Both the position numbers and the translations under genes were made by a program. Positions 53,220 through 61,435 of a stretch of DNA of 64,000 nucleotides are shown one piece after another (position 1 is the first letter of the stretch; each line of letters begins with the position of its first letter). The notes under the pieces are model-generated. The model ran no database searches. It was given only the letters and a program-made list of their open reading frames with translations, and was not told the origin of the DNA. Source of the DNA: Pseudogemmobacter bohemicus (GTDB taxonomy: Bacteria > Pseudomonadota > Alphaproteobacteria > Rhodobacterales > Rhodobacteraceae); NCBI RefSeq assembly GCF_003290025.1, contig NZ_QNHG01000001.1, positions 127,780 through 191,779 of the forward strand. Direction: 5' to 3'.

Positions 53220-54470
53220 ATGCGTTACTCAGGCTGGAAAGTCGTTCTCGAAGGTCTGCGTGGCAATCGCGGCTGGAAACCGGCCTGGCGCGATCCGGCG
53301 CCGAAAGCGCATTATGATGCGGTGATCATCGGCGGCGGCGGTCATGGGCTTTCCACCGCCTATTACCTCGCCAAGAACCATGGCATGACCAATATCGCCG
53401 TGCTGGAAAAGGGCTATCTCGGCGGCGGCAACGTGGGCCGCAACACCACCATCGTGCGCGCCAATTACTTCCTGCCGGGGAATTCCGAATTCTATTCGCA
53501 CAGCCTGAAGCTCTGGGAGGGGCTGGAGGCCGATCTGAACTACAACGTGATGCACAGCCAGCGCGGGCTGATCAATCTTTTCCATTCCGACGGTCAGCGC
53601 GATGCTTTTGCGCGGCGCGGCAATGCGATGATCAACCAGGGCGATGATGCGGTGCTGCTGGACCAGGACGGCGTGCGCGAGCTGTTGCCGTATCTCGATT
53701 TCGAACAGACCCGCTTTCCGGTCTATGGCGGGCTTTTGCACCCGAGGGGCGGCACCGCCCGCCATGATGCCGTGGCCTGGGGCTATGCGCGGGGAGCCGA
53801 TCGCCGGGGCGTCGATCTGATCCAGAATTGCGAGGTCACCGGCATCGACATCGAAGGGGGCAAGGTGCGCGGCGTCCAGACCACGCGCGGCGTCATCCGC
53901 GCCGACAAGGTCGCGATCATCACCGCCGGCCGCTCGGGTCAGGTCGCGGCGATGGCGGGGATGCGGCTGCCGGTGGAATCCCACATCCTTCAGGCCTTCG
54001 TGACCGAAGGGCTGAAGCCGGTGATCGACCATGTGATCAGCTTCGGCATGGGGCATTTCTATATCAGCCAGTCCGACAAGGGTGGCCTCGTCTTCGGCGG
54101 CGATCTGGATTTCTACACCTCTTACGCGCAGCGCGGCAATCTGCCCATGGTCGAACATGTGATGGAGGCCGGCATGACGCTCATGCCAATGATCGGGCGC
54201 GCGAAAGTGCTGCGCTCCTGGGGGGGGGTGATGGATATGACGCCGGATGGCTCTCCGATCATCGACAAGACCCATATTGACGGGCTGTTTCTCGACTGCG
54301 GCTGGAACTATGGCGGCTTCAAAGCGGTGCCGGCCTCGGGCTGGTGCATGGCGCATCTGATGGCCACCAATGAGAGCCACGAAGTCGCCCGCCGCTTCCG
54401 CCTGAACCGCTTCGCGACCGGCCACCTCCTCGATGAGGAAGGCACCGGCAGCCAGCATAACCTGCATTGA
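53220..54470 (+). CDS. soxB: Sarcosine oxidase subunit beta
   Basis: The 416-residue subunit holds FAD and covalent FMN and oxidises sarcosine to glycine. AVIIGGGGHGLSTAYYLAKN is the FAD-binding motif (about residues 34-53). NVGRNTTIVRANYF, RGGTARHDAVAWGYARGA, DGSPIIDKTHIDGLFL and GWNYGGFKAVPASG are SoxB landmarks. Length matches the heterotetrameric enzyme's beta subunit. The start follows CCCGAGGTGCGAG. It is the first gene of the sox operon, but soxD is displaced 1.76 kb downstream by three other genes. Confidence 0.96.
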   Translation: MRYSGWKVVLEGLRGNRGWKPAWRDPAPKAHYDAVIIGGGGHGLSTAYYLAKNHGMTNIAVLEKGYLGGGNVGRNTTIVRANYFLPGNSEFYSHSLKLWEGLEADLNYNVMHSQRGLINLFHSDGQRDAFARRGNAMINQGDDAVLLDQDGVRELLPYLDFEQTRFPVYGGLLHPRGGTARHDAVAWGYARGADRRGVDLIQNCEVTGIDIEGGKVRGVQTTRGVIRADKVAIITAGRSGQVAAMAGMRLPVESHILQAFVTEGLKPVIDHVISFGMGHFYISQSDKGGLVFGGDLDFYTSYAQRGNLPMVEHVMEAGMTLMPMIGRAKVLRSWGGVMDMTPDGSPIIDKTHIDGLFLDCGWNYGGFKAVPASGWCMAHLMATNESHEVARRFRLNRFATGHLLDEEGTGSQHNLH

Positions 54471-54477
54471 GGGGCAG

Positions 54478-55065
54478 ATGCGCACGCTTGCCCTCCTGCT
54501 GATCGCTTTGACCGGATCCGGCACCGCGCCGGCACTGGCCGATGTTGATCTCTGTTCCCCTGACTTTCGCGCCACAGAATGGGGGCCGGAAGACCCCGGC
54601 TGCCTCGTCGCGCGCGAGATCCGCAGAGCGTTGCGAATCGCGGGTATCAAAGAGCCCTGCCGTATCGCGCCGGTGATGACGGGCCTTCGGGCCGAGATAC
54701 ACGGCATTCGTGATCAGGATGCGCTTTCCGGCGCGCCCCTCAGTTGGCCACCGGAGGGACCGGTGCCGCTTGCGCTGACCCGCGTGCGGCTCAGTTTTCC
54801 GCTGGAGGCGCGTGAGGCGATCCTTGCCACCCAGACTGCTGATGGCGGCGGTGGTAGCGCATGGAAGACTGCGCTGGCACAGCGTTTGACCCAAAATGAC
54901 TGTCGCTCCGGAAAGGGTGAATTCATCCGGGCGGGTGGGGTGATCGGCTATGAGGTTTACCTCGAATTTCAGGCCGCTGATCTTTCCGCAGCCAATTTCT
55001 TTGATGAGCCTCCTGTGGCTCCGCAATCGCCGCTTGCAAGCCTGCGGATCTCTGAATGTCCCTGA
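54478..55065 (+). CDS. Predicted secreted protein of unknown function, inserted in the sox operon
   Basis: The product is 195 residues from the ATG at 54478 (TTGAGGGGCAG upstream). The signal peptide is RTLALLLIALTGSGTAPALA, then ADVDLCSPDF. Cysteines occur at DLCSPD, PGCLVAREI, EPCRIAP, NDCRSGKG and SECP. I do not recognise a domain. It starts 7 bp after soxB, so it is likely cotranscribed. Confidence 0.62.
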   Translation: MRTLALLLIALTGSGTAPALADVDLCSPDFRATEWGPEDPGCLVAREIRRALRIAGIKEPCRIAPVMTGLRAEIHGIRDQDALSGAPLSWPPEGPVPLALTRVRLSFPLEAREAILATQTADGGGGSAWKTALAQRLTQNDCRSGKGEFIRAGGVIGYEVYLEFQAADLSAANFFDEPPVAPQSPLASLRISECP

Positions 55066-55101
55066 TTCCGGCTGTCCCCAACTGAACAAAGGGAGCGCCT
55101 G

Positions 55102-55590
55102 ATGCGCCGCATGATGTCTACCGCTCTTGCCCTGGCGATTGCACCGCCCGCCCTCGCACGGGAACCGCTGGGCTGCTTCGCCCGCGACTATTCCGCCGCG
55201 CATCTGGGCAAGAACCCGAACCAGCATGTCGCGGCGCTCCGGCTGAATTTCCGCCGCAGCCCCGATACCGACTACCTGCTGGTCGATGTGATCGGCCGCT
55301 TCGCCGATCAGGGCAGGGCGAGGCGCGAGGGGCCTGGCGGCGCGTATTTCACGCAAGGCGCCTTTTGCAACGAGCAAAAAGACGGCATCCTGTGCATGGT
55401 CGAATGTGATGGCGGCACCTTCCTGATCCGCTCGTTCACAGGCGACCAGCTGGAAATCTCCACCGATTATTTCGCGCTCCGGAATGGCGAGGGCTGCGAG
55501 GCGATCTCGGATCTGGCCGAAACCGATGGACGCAAAACCACCTGTCGCCTGGCACGCGCCGATGCCGCCACCTGCCGGGGAGTTGACTGA
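55102..55590 (+). CDS. Small secreted Cys-rich protein, paralog 1
   Basis: The product is 162 residues from the ATG at 55102, with GGGAGCGCC upstream. The signal peptide is MSTALALAIAPPALAREP. Seven cysteines follow, in GCFARDYSA, GAFCNEQ, ILCMVECDGGTF, GEGCEAISDL, RKTTCRLAR and ATCRG. The pattern GCFARDY...FC...C-VECDG...GC...SDL...KTTCRL is shared with the next gene, so the two are tandem duplicates. No known domain was recognised. The paralogous pair supports real coding potential. Confidence 0.75.
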   Translation: MRRMMSTALALAIAPPALAREPLGCFARDYSAAHLGKNPNQHVAALRLNFRRSPDTDYLLVDVIGRFADQGRARREGPGGAYFTQGAFCNEQKDGILCMVECDGGTFLIRSFTGDQLEISTDYFALRNGEGCEAISDLAETDGRKTTCRLARADAATCRGVD

Positions 55591-55591
55591 C

Positions 55592-56110
55592 ATGCACGTT
55601 CTGACCGCTCTTGCTCCTGCCGCCCTGAACACTTCTGCCGCTGTGATCGCCGGCCCGGCCCTTGCCCGGATCCCGCAGGGCTGTTTTGCCCGCGACTATC
55701 CGGTAGGCCATCCGGTCAAAAAAACGAAACACCATGTCGCCTCGCTCAGGATCAGCCCTGGGCCCGCCCCCCGGGGCAATGGCTATGTCACCGCCACCGG
55801 CCGCTTCTCGGGTCAGGGCCGCGCCAGCACCGAGGGGATCGCGAAACGCAGCTGCCGCCAGATCGCCTTCTGTGGTGAGACCGGCGGCAAAACCACCTGC
55901 CAGGTCGAATGCGATGGCAGCAGTTTCACCATCCGCAGCGCCCAAGGCGACAGTCTTGAAATCGAAACGCACAGCTTCACCCGCGACGTCCCGGGCGTCG
56001 GGGCAGAGGAAGGTTGTGGCGGGCTCAGCGACCTGCCCGAAGAGGGCAGCGGCAAAACCACCTGCCGCCTGACCCGCGCCCCCGCTTCGGCCTGCCCGGG
56101 CCTGGAGTAG
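55592..56110 (+). CDS. Small secreted Cys-rich protein, paralog 2
   Basis: The product is 172 residues. Its ATG lies 1 bp after the stop of paralog 1, so the genes are tightly coupled. A signal-like N-terminus (VLTALAPAALNTSAAVIAGP) is followed by GCFARDYPVGHPVKK, QIAFCGETGG, TTCQVECDGSSF, EEGCGGLSDLP and GKTTCRLTRA. All seven cysteines of paralog 1 are kept, with one extra (RSCRQ). Function is unknown. Confidence 0.75.
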   Translation: MHVLTALAPAALNTSAAVIAGPALARIPQGCFARDYPVGHPVKKTKHHVASLRISPGPAPRGNGYVTATGRFSGQGRASTEGIAKRSCRQIAFCGETGGKTTCQVECDGSSFTIRSAQGDSLEIETHSFTRDVPGVGAEEGCGGLSDLPEEGSGKTTCRLTRAPASACPGLE

Positions 56111-56125
56111 ACCGATGCCGTTGTA

Positions 56126-56151
56126 TTCATCTGTCCGGAAATATCCCGGGG
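56126..56151 (-). repeat. Dispersed intergenic repeat, copy F
   Basis: The plus strand reads TTCATCTGTCCGGAAATATC then CCGGGG, the reverse of the GATATTTnnGGACAGATGAA subtype also at 44119-44160. It lies 16 bp after paralog 2 and 82 bp before soxD. GC-rich hairpins (GGCCCGCAAGGGCC at about 56156-56170) follow. Confidence 0.65.
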
Positions 56152-56232
56152 TGAGGCCCGCAAGGGCCGAGGGGCAGCGCCCCTCTTTGCGCCCCTGGCC
56201 ACACCCCCGCCGTCCAATGCGGAGAGCCTGAT

Positions 56233-56511
56233 ATGCGACTGACCTGCCCGCTTTGCGGCCCGCGTGATCGCCGGGAATTCACTTATTACGGGGCCGGGGA
56301 TTATCTCAGCCGCCCCGACCCCGGCGCGCCCGCTGAGGCATGGGACAATTACCTCCACCTGCGCGACAACCCTGCCGGGCCGACCCGTGATCTCTGGTAT
56401 CACGACCAGGGCTGTGCCGCCTGGCTTCTGGTCAGCCGCAACACGATCACCCATGAAATCACCGGCGTCGAGCTGGTGGCGGATCGCAAAGGGGGCCGGG
56501 ATGAGGCTTGA
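56233..56511 (+). CDS. soxD: Sarcosine oxidase subunit delta
   Basis: The 92-residue small subunit binds zinc: LTCPLCGPRDRREF supplies two cysteines, and HDQGCAAWLLVSRNT a His and a Cys near residues 58-62. EFTYYGAGDYLSRPD and LRDNPAGPTRDLWYH match the family. It overlaps soxA by 11 bp. It is separated from soxB by three non-sox genes and a repeat. Confidence 0.94.
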   Translation: MRLTCPLCGPRDRREFTYYGAGDYLSRPDPGAPAEAWDNYLHLRDNPAGPTRDLWYHDQGCAAWLLVSRNTITHEITGVELVADRKGGRDEA

Positions 56512-59428
56512 GGGCAAAGGCATCATCGACCGCTCACGCGAGGTGAGGTTCCGCTTTGACGGGCGCGACTATACCGGGTTCAGGGGGGATACGCTGGCTT
56601 CGGCCCTGCTGGCCAATGGGGTGAAACTCTTCGGGCGCTCGTTCAAATATCACCGCCCGCGCGGCGTGCTGACGGCGGGATCGGAAGAGCCGAACGCGCT
56701 GGTCGAGGTGATCGGAAAAACCAGCCGCACCCCCAATACCCGCGCCACGATGCAAGAGATTTTCGACGGGCTGGAAAGCCGCAGCCAGAACCGGCTCGGC
56801 AGCCTGCGCCATGATCTGATGGCGGTGAATGACCTGATCTCGCCCTTTCTCAGCGCCGGGTTCTACTACAAGACCTTCATGTGGCCGCGCCATTTCTGGG
56901 AGGGGCTTTACGAGCCCATTATCCGCCGCGCCGCGGGGCTTGGCAGTCTCGCAAAGGTCCATGACGAGGGCGTTTACGAGAAGGCCTGGGCGCATTGTGA
57001 CCTTCTGGTGATCGGGGCGGGGCCTGCCGGGCTGATGGCGGCGCTGACCGCCGCGCGGGCGGGGGCCGATGTGATCCTCACCGAGGAACAGCCGCTGACC
57101 GGCGGCCGCCTGATCGCGCAGGGCGGACTGATCGGTGGCGATCCGGTTGCGCAATGGGTGCATGCGGTCGAGGCGGAACTGCGCAGCCTGCCCAATCTGC
57201 GCATAATGACCCGCACCACCGTGACCGGCGCCTATGACAATGGCACTTACGGCGCGCTGGAACGCGTGGGCCTCCACCGCTCTCCCCGCCCCAATCTGCC
57301 CCGCGAATGTTTCTGGCGCATCGTGGCGAAACGCGCGGTTCTGACCTCGGGCGCGCAGGAGCGCCATATCGCTTTCCCGATGAATGACCGCCCCGGCATC
57401 ATGCTGGCCTCGGCAGTGCAGACCTACCTCAACCGCTTCGGCGTAAGTCCTGGCAAGCGGGTGACGCTGTTTGCCGCCAATGACCATGCCCGCCAGACCG
57501 CGCGCGATCTGATGGCCGCCGGTGTCCAGGTTGCGGCGATCATCGACCCGAGAGAGGATGCCTCGGTGGTCGAGGATTGCCCGGTCCATACCGGCGCGGT
57601 GGTGACCGATACCCGGGGCCGCCACGGGCTGAAGGCGATTACGGTGCGCAAAGGCTCCGAAAGCTTTCAGATCGAGACCGATTGCCTCGCGGTCTCGGGC
57701 GGCTGGAATCCGGCTTTGCACCTGACCTGCCACATGAATGCCCGCCCGCGCTGGTCCGAAGAACTGGCGGCTTTCGTGCCGGTCGGGGGCGCGGTGCCGG
57801 GGCTGTCAGCGGCGGGTGCCGCGAATGGCAGCTTTTCCACCCATGGCGCGCTGGCCACCGGCAGGCTTGCGGCGGAACAGGCGCTGGCTGCGCTGGATCT
57901 GCGCGCCCCCGATCTCGCGCTGCCGGCGGCCGAGGATGCGCCTTACACCCAGCGGGCGATCTGGTCGGTCGAAGGGGCCAGCGGCGCAAAGGGCCGTGCC
58001 TGGCTCGATTTCGCCAATGATGTGACGGTCAAGGATGTGAAACTCTCGGCGGTCGAAAATTTCGCCAGCGTCGAGCATATGAAGCGTTACACGACGCAGG
58101 GCATGGCGCCGGATCAGGGCAAGAATTCGAATGTGGCGGCGCTGGCGGTGCTGGCCGATGCCACCGGGCGCGGCATTCCCGAAACCGGCACCACCACCTT
58201 CCGCCCGCCTTATGTGCCGGTTTCCATCGCCGCGATGGGGGCAGGGGGCCGCGCCAAAGGCTTCGCGCCGGAACGTTTCCTGACCTCGGACCAGGCCTCG
58301 CGCGACCGGCTGGCACCGATGATCGAGGCCGGGCTCTGGTATCGCCCCTCGTATTTCCCGAAACCGGGCGAGACCACCTGGCGCGAGGCCTGTGACCGCG
58401 AGGTCCTGATGGTGCGGGGCGCTGTCGGCGTCTGCGATGTCTCGACTTTGGGCAAGATCGACATTCAGGGGCCGGATGCGGGGCGGTTTCTCGATCTGGT
58501 TTATACCAATACATTCAGCATTTTGCCGGTCGGAAAGGTGCGCTACGGGCTGATGCTGCGCGAAGATGGTCTTGTCATGGATGATGGCACCTCGGCGCGG
58601 CTGGCGGAAAACCATTACCTGATGACGACCACCACCGCGGCAGCGGGCCAGGTGATGCGCCATCTCGATTTCGTGCAACAGGCCTTTTGCGCGACCTGGA
58701 AGCTGCGCATCATCTCGGTCACCGAGGCTTTCGCGCAATTTGCCGTGGCCGGGCCAAAGGCGCGCGCGCTGATCGACAGCGTGCTGGATCAGCCCCTGGG
58801 CGATCTGCCCTTCATGGGTGTCGTGCCGGTGACGGTCGGCGGTGTTCAGGCGCGGCTTTTCCGCATCTCGTTTTCCGGCGAAGAGGGCTATGAGCTGGCG
58901 GTGCCGGTCGATTACGGCGAGGCATTGTTCCGCGATCTGCTCGCCCGGGCCGAGACCATGGGCGGCGGCCCCTACGGGATGGAGGCGCTCAATGTCCTGC
59001 GGATCGAGAAGGGATTTCTGACCCATGCCGAGATCCATGGAAGGGTCTCGGCGGATGATGTGGGCCTCGCGGGCATGGTCAGCGCGAAGAAGGATTGTAT
59101 CGGCAAGGCGGCCAGCCAGCGCCCAGGCCTCTGGGGACCCGAGCGCGAGCAGCTGGTCGGGCTGAAGGCCGGCGCGCCCGTTTCCGCCGGCGCGCATCTT
59201 TTCCGCCCCGGCTTTGCGGTCGAGCGCGAGAATGATCAGGGTTATGTCACTTCGGTCTGCTACTCGCCGGTGCTGGACAGCTGGCTGGCGCTGGCCTTCC
59301 TGACCGATGGCCGGGCGCGGCATGGTGAAACGATCCGGCTGGTTGACCACCTGCGCGGCATTGATGTGGAATGCGAAGTCACCCATCCGGTGTTCTTCGA
59401 CCCTGATGGAGGGCGGATGCGTGGCTGA
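56501..59428 (+). CDS. soxA: Sarcosine oxidase subunit alpha
   Basis: The 975-residue subunit binds NAD+ and tetrahydrofolate. The N-terminal FGRSFKYHRPRGVLTAGSEE is the family entry. LVIGAGPAGLMAALTAARAG (about residues 168-187) is the dinucleotide motif. ECFWRIVAKRAVLTSGAQER and the GcvT-like C-terminal domain follow (MVRGAVGVCDVSTLGKIDIQ, GPDAGRFLDLVYTN, RISFSGEEGYELAVP, LRIEKGFLTHAEIHG). It passes the methyl carbon to folate. The start at 56501 lies inside soxD, and the 3' end overlaps soxG. Confidence 0.95.
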   Translation: MRLEGKGIIDRSREVRFRFDGRDYTGFRGDTLASALLANGVKLFGRSFKYHRPRGVLTAGSEEPNALVEVIGKTSRTPNTRATMQEIFDGLESRSQNRLGSLRHDLMAVNDLISPFLSAGFYYKTFMWPRHFWEGLYEPIIRRAAGLGSLAKVHDEGVYEKAWAHCDLLVIGAGPAGLMAALTAARAGADVILTEEQPLTGGRLIAQGGLIGGDPVAQWVHAVEAELRSLPNLRIMTRTTVTGAYDNGTYGALERVGLHRSPRPNLPRECFWRIVAKRAVLTSGAQERHIAFPMNDRPGIMLASAVQTYLNRFGVSPGKRVTLFAANDHARQTARDLMAAGVQVAAIIDPREDASVVEDCPVHTGAVVTDTRGRHGLKAITVRKGSESFQIETDCLAVSGGWNPALHLTCHMNARPRWSEELAAFVPVGGAVPGLSAAGAANGSFSTHGALATGRLAAEQALAALDLRAPDLALPAAEDAPYTQRAIWSVEGASGAKGRAWLDFANDVTVKDVKLSAVENFASVEHMKRYTTQGMAPDQGKNSNVAALAVLADATGRGIPETGTTTFRPPYVPVSIAAMGAGGRAKGFAPERFLTSDQASRDRLAPMIEAGLWYRPSYFPKPGETTWREACDREVLMVRGAVGVCDVSTLGKIDIQGPDAGRFLDLVYTNTFSILPVGKVRYGLMLREDGLVMDDGTSARLAENHYLMTTTTAAAGQVMRHLDFVQQAFCATWKLRIISVTEAFAQFAVAGPKARALIDSVLDQPLGDLPFMGVVPVTVGGVQARLFRISFSGEEGYELAVPVDYGEALFRDLLARAETMGGGPYGMEALNVLRIEKGFLTHAEIHGRVSADDVGLAGMVSAKKDCIGKAASQRPGLWGPEREQLVGLKAGAPVSAGAHLFRPGFAVERENDQGYVTSVCYSPVLDSWLALAFLTDGRARHGETIRLVDHLRGIDVECEVTHPVFFDPDGGRMRG

Positions 59429-59999
59429 GCTGATCGCAAAAACGGCACTGGACGGGCAGCGCCCGGCGACCGGGGCGGGGCTGGTTCTTGCAACCCTGCC
59501 GCCGGGCCCAGTCTGGTCGATTGCGCCCTTTCCCGGGGTGGATCTGGCGCCGGTTCTCGCCCCCCTGGGCCTTGCATTCCCCACGCCGGGGCAAAGCAGC
59601 AGCGCCGGCGATCTGCGCCTGATCTGGACCGGGCGCGACCAGGCCTTCCTTTTGGGCGGCGCAGCCCCGCCCGGGCTGGAGGCTTTTGCTGCCGTGACCG
59701 ACCAGACCGGCGCCTGGGCAGGGTTTTCGCTTTCCGGCGAGGGCGGCGAGGCGGCGCTGGCGCGGCTGGTGACGCCCGATCTGCGGCTTGCCGCCTTTCC
59801 GGTCGGCCATGTGATCCGGACCGCGCTGAACCATATCCCCGCGATCATCCTGCGCGAGGGCCGGGCCGGGTTCCACATCCGGGTGTTCCGCTCGATGGCG
59901 CGCAGCGCCTGGCATGAGCTGGCCGCGGTGCTGGAGCGCCTCGCGGCGCGGCAGGCCGCCGAACAGGCCAGGCCGGTGCCGACCGCTCCGGTGGGGTAG
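59421..59999 (+). CDS. soxG: Sarcosine oxidase subunit gamma
   Basis: The product is 192 residues from a GTG at 59421, preceded by GGAGGG and 7 spacer bases, overlapping soxA by 8 bp. The upstream frame lies within soxA and lacks protein character. GDLRLIWTGRDQAFLLGG, VTDQTGAWAGFSLSGEGGEA, FPVGHVIRTALNHIPAIILR and FHIRVFRSMARSAWHELAAV match the SoxG family. It completes the heterotetramer with soxB, soxD and soxA. Confidence 0.9.
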   Translation: MAELIAKTALDGQRPATGAGLVLATLPPGPVWSIAPFPGVDLAPVLAPLGLAFPTPGQSSSAGDLRLIWTGRDQAFLLGGAAPPGLEAFAAVTDQTGAWAGFSLSGEGGEAALARLVTPDLRLAAFPVGHVIRTALNHIPAIILREGRAGFHIRVFRSMARSAWHELAAVLERLAARQAAEQARPVPTAPVG

Positions 60000-60131
60000 A
60001 ATTTTCTCTTTTGGGGGCCCTGGATGGGACGAAAAAACTGGCGGAAACCGGCCTGTCGGAAATTCGTCACTGGCATGTCGCAGGGCATGGGTTTAAATGC
60101 TTTCTGAATAGAGTTTTCAGGAAAGCTGAAC

Positions 60132-61355
60132 ATGGCTGCCGATGGTCAGAACCCGGTGATGGAAAAAACCAGCCCACGCCTCTCCGAAAGGGTCCCCGAT
60201 CTGCATGAGGCCGAGCCGATCCCGGCCGCCGCCCGTGCCGCGATCGAAGAGCTGCTGCAATCGGCTGATCTCTTCCGCTACAACGCGCCGAAAGACGCGC
60301 CGGTCGCGCTGCTGGAGGCTGAATTTGCCGAGCTTCTGGGCGCGAAATATGCGCTTGCCGTGTCGTCCTGTTCGGCGGCTCTGTTCCTGACGATGAAGGC
60401 ACTGGATCTTCGCCCTGGCGCGAAGGTGCTGATCCCGGCTTTCACCTTTGCGGCGGTGCCCTCGGCCGTGGTCCATGCCGAATGTGTGCCGGTTCTGGTC
60501 GAGGTCGGCCAGGATATGCGCATCGACATCGCTGATTTCAAAGCGAAACTGCCGGGTGCCGATGCGGTGCTGATCAGCCATATGCGCGGTCATACCTCGG
60601 ATATGGATGCGATCTGCGCGCTCGCTGATGCGCCCGGCATCCCGGTGATCGAGGATGCGGCGCATAGTCTGGGCACGCTGTGGCACGGCAGGAAGCTGGG
60701 AACGATCGGCCGCGCGGGCTGTTTCAGCTTCCAGTCTTATAAGATGGTGAATGCGGGTGAGGGCGGCATGCTGATCACCGATGATCCCGAGCTTGCCGCG
60801 CGCGCGATCATCATGTCGGGCGCCTATGAGGAAAACTGGAAGAAGCATGGGGGGCTGCAAAACAGCTTCGGTCATTGGCAGAACAAACTGCCTTTGTACA
60901 ATGTGCGGATGCAGAATCTCTCCGCGGCGGTGATCCGGCCGCAACTGCCGATGCTGGCGGATCGGGTGACGAAAGGCCGCGCGAACCATGACCATGTGGC
61001 GGCTCAGCTGAATGAGAGTCCCTGGCTCTCGGTGCCGCAGGCGCTCGCGCCCGAGGAACGTGCGCCGGATTCGATCCAGTTCAGCCTGATCGGCGACTGG
61101 ACGGATGCCGAGGCACGGGCTTTCCAGGCCGAGGCGAAGACGAGAGGGGTGCCGGTGCAGATTTTCGGCCTCTCCGAGGGCAATGCGCGGGCCTTCTGGA
61201 ACTGGCAATTCCTCGGCGAGACGCCGGAACTGCCGATGACAAGAGCAATGCTGATGCGCGCCTGCGATATGCGGCTGCCGGTCAGGCTGAACCATGATGA
61301 GCTGAACTATCTGGCCAGGGCGGTGCTCGACTCGGTGACAGCCATCAAGGGTTGA
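60132..61355 (+). CDS. DegT/DnrJ/EryC1/StrS-family PLP-dependent aminotransferase
   Basis: The product is 407 residues. ALAVSSCSAALFLTMKALDL, FTFAAVPSAVVHAECVPVLV, VIEDAAHSLG and SFQSYKMVNAGEGGMLITDD (Schiff-base Lys near residue 204) are DegT-family motifs. IIMSGAYEENW and YNVRMQNLSAAVIRPQLPML follow. The family transaminates keto sugars for glycan or antibiotic building blocks; the specific substrate is not evident. It sits 132 bp after soxG with no sugar-biosynthesis genes nearby. The start at 60132 has AGGAAAGC upstream; a later ATG at 60159 is possible. Confidence 0.86.
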   Translation: MAADGQNPVMEKTSPRLSERVPDLHEAEPIPAAARAAIEELLQSADLFRYNAPKDAPVALLEAEFAELLGAKYALAVSSCSAALFLTMKALDLRPGAKVLIPAFTFAAVPSAVVHAECVPVLVEVGQDMRIDIADFKAKLPGADAVLISHMRGHTSDMDAICALADAPGIPVIEDAAHSLGTLWHGRKLGTIGRAGCFSFQSYKMVNAGEGGMLITDDPELAARAIIMSGAYEENWKKHGGLQNSFGHWQNKLPLYNVRMQNLSAAVIRPQLPMLADRVTKGRANHDHVAAQLNESPWLSVPQALAPEERAPDSIQFSLIGDWTDAEARAFQAEAKTRGVPVQIFGLSEGNARAFWNWQFLGETPELPMTRAMLMRACDMRLPVRLNHDELNYLARAVLDSVTAIKG

Positions 61356-61409
61356 AACCCCCGGTTCCTTGCAAGAAACCGGTCCGAAATCTTTGAAGAT
61401 TTCGTTTCC

Positions 61410-61435
61410 CGGCCCGTCTCTGGCGGGCCGTTTTT
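61410..61435 (+). terminator. Rho-independent terminator of the DegT-family gene
   Basis: Stem CGGCCCG/CGGGCCG with a TCTCTGG loop is followed by TTTTT, 55 bp past the stop. Two more inverted pairs precede it: CCGGTT/AACCGG (about 61362-61383) and GAAATCTT/AAGATTTC (61386-61403). Confidence 0.88.

Noticed and set aside
57806-60133. Minus-strand frame of 775 codons opposite soxA and soxG
   Set aside because: It lacks any domain and overlaps two confident sox genes.
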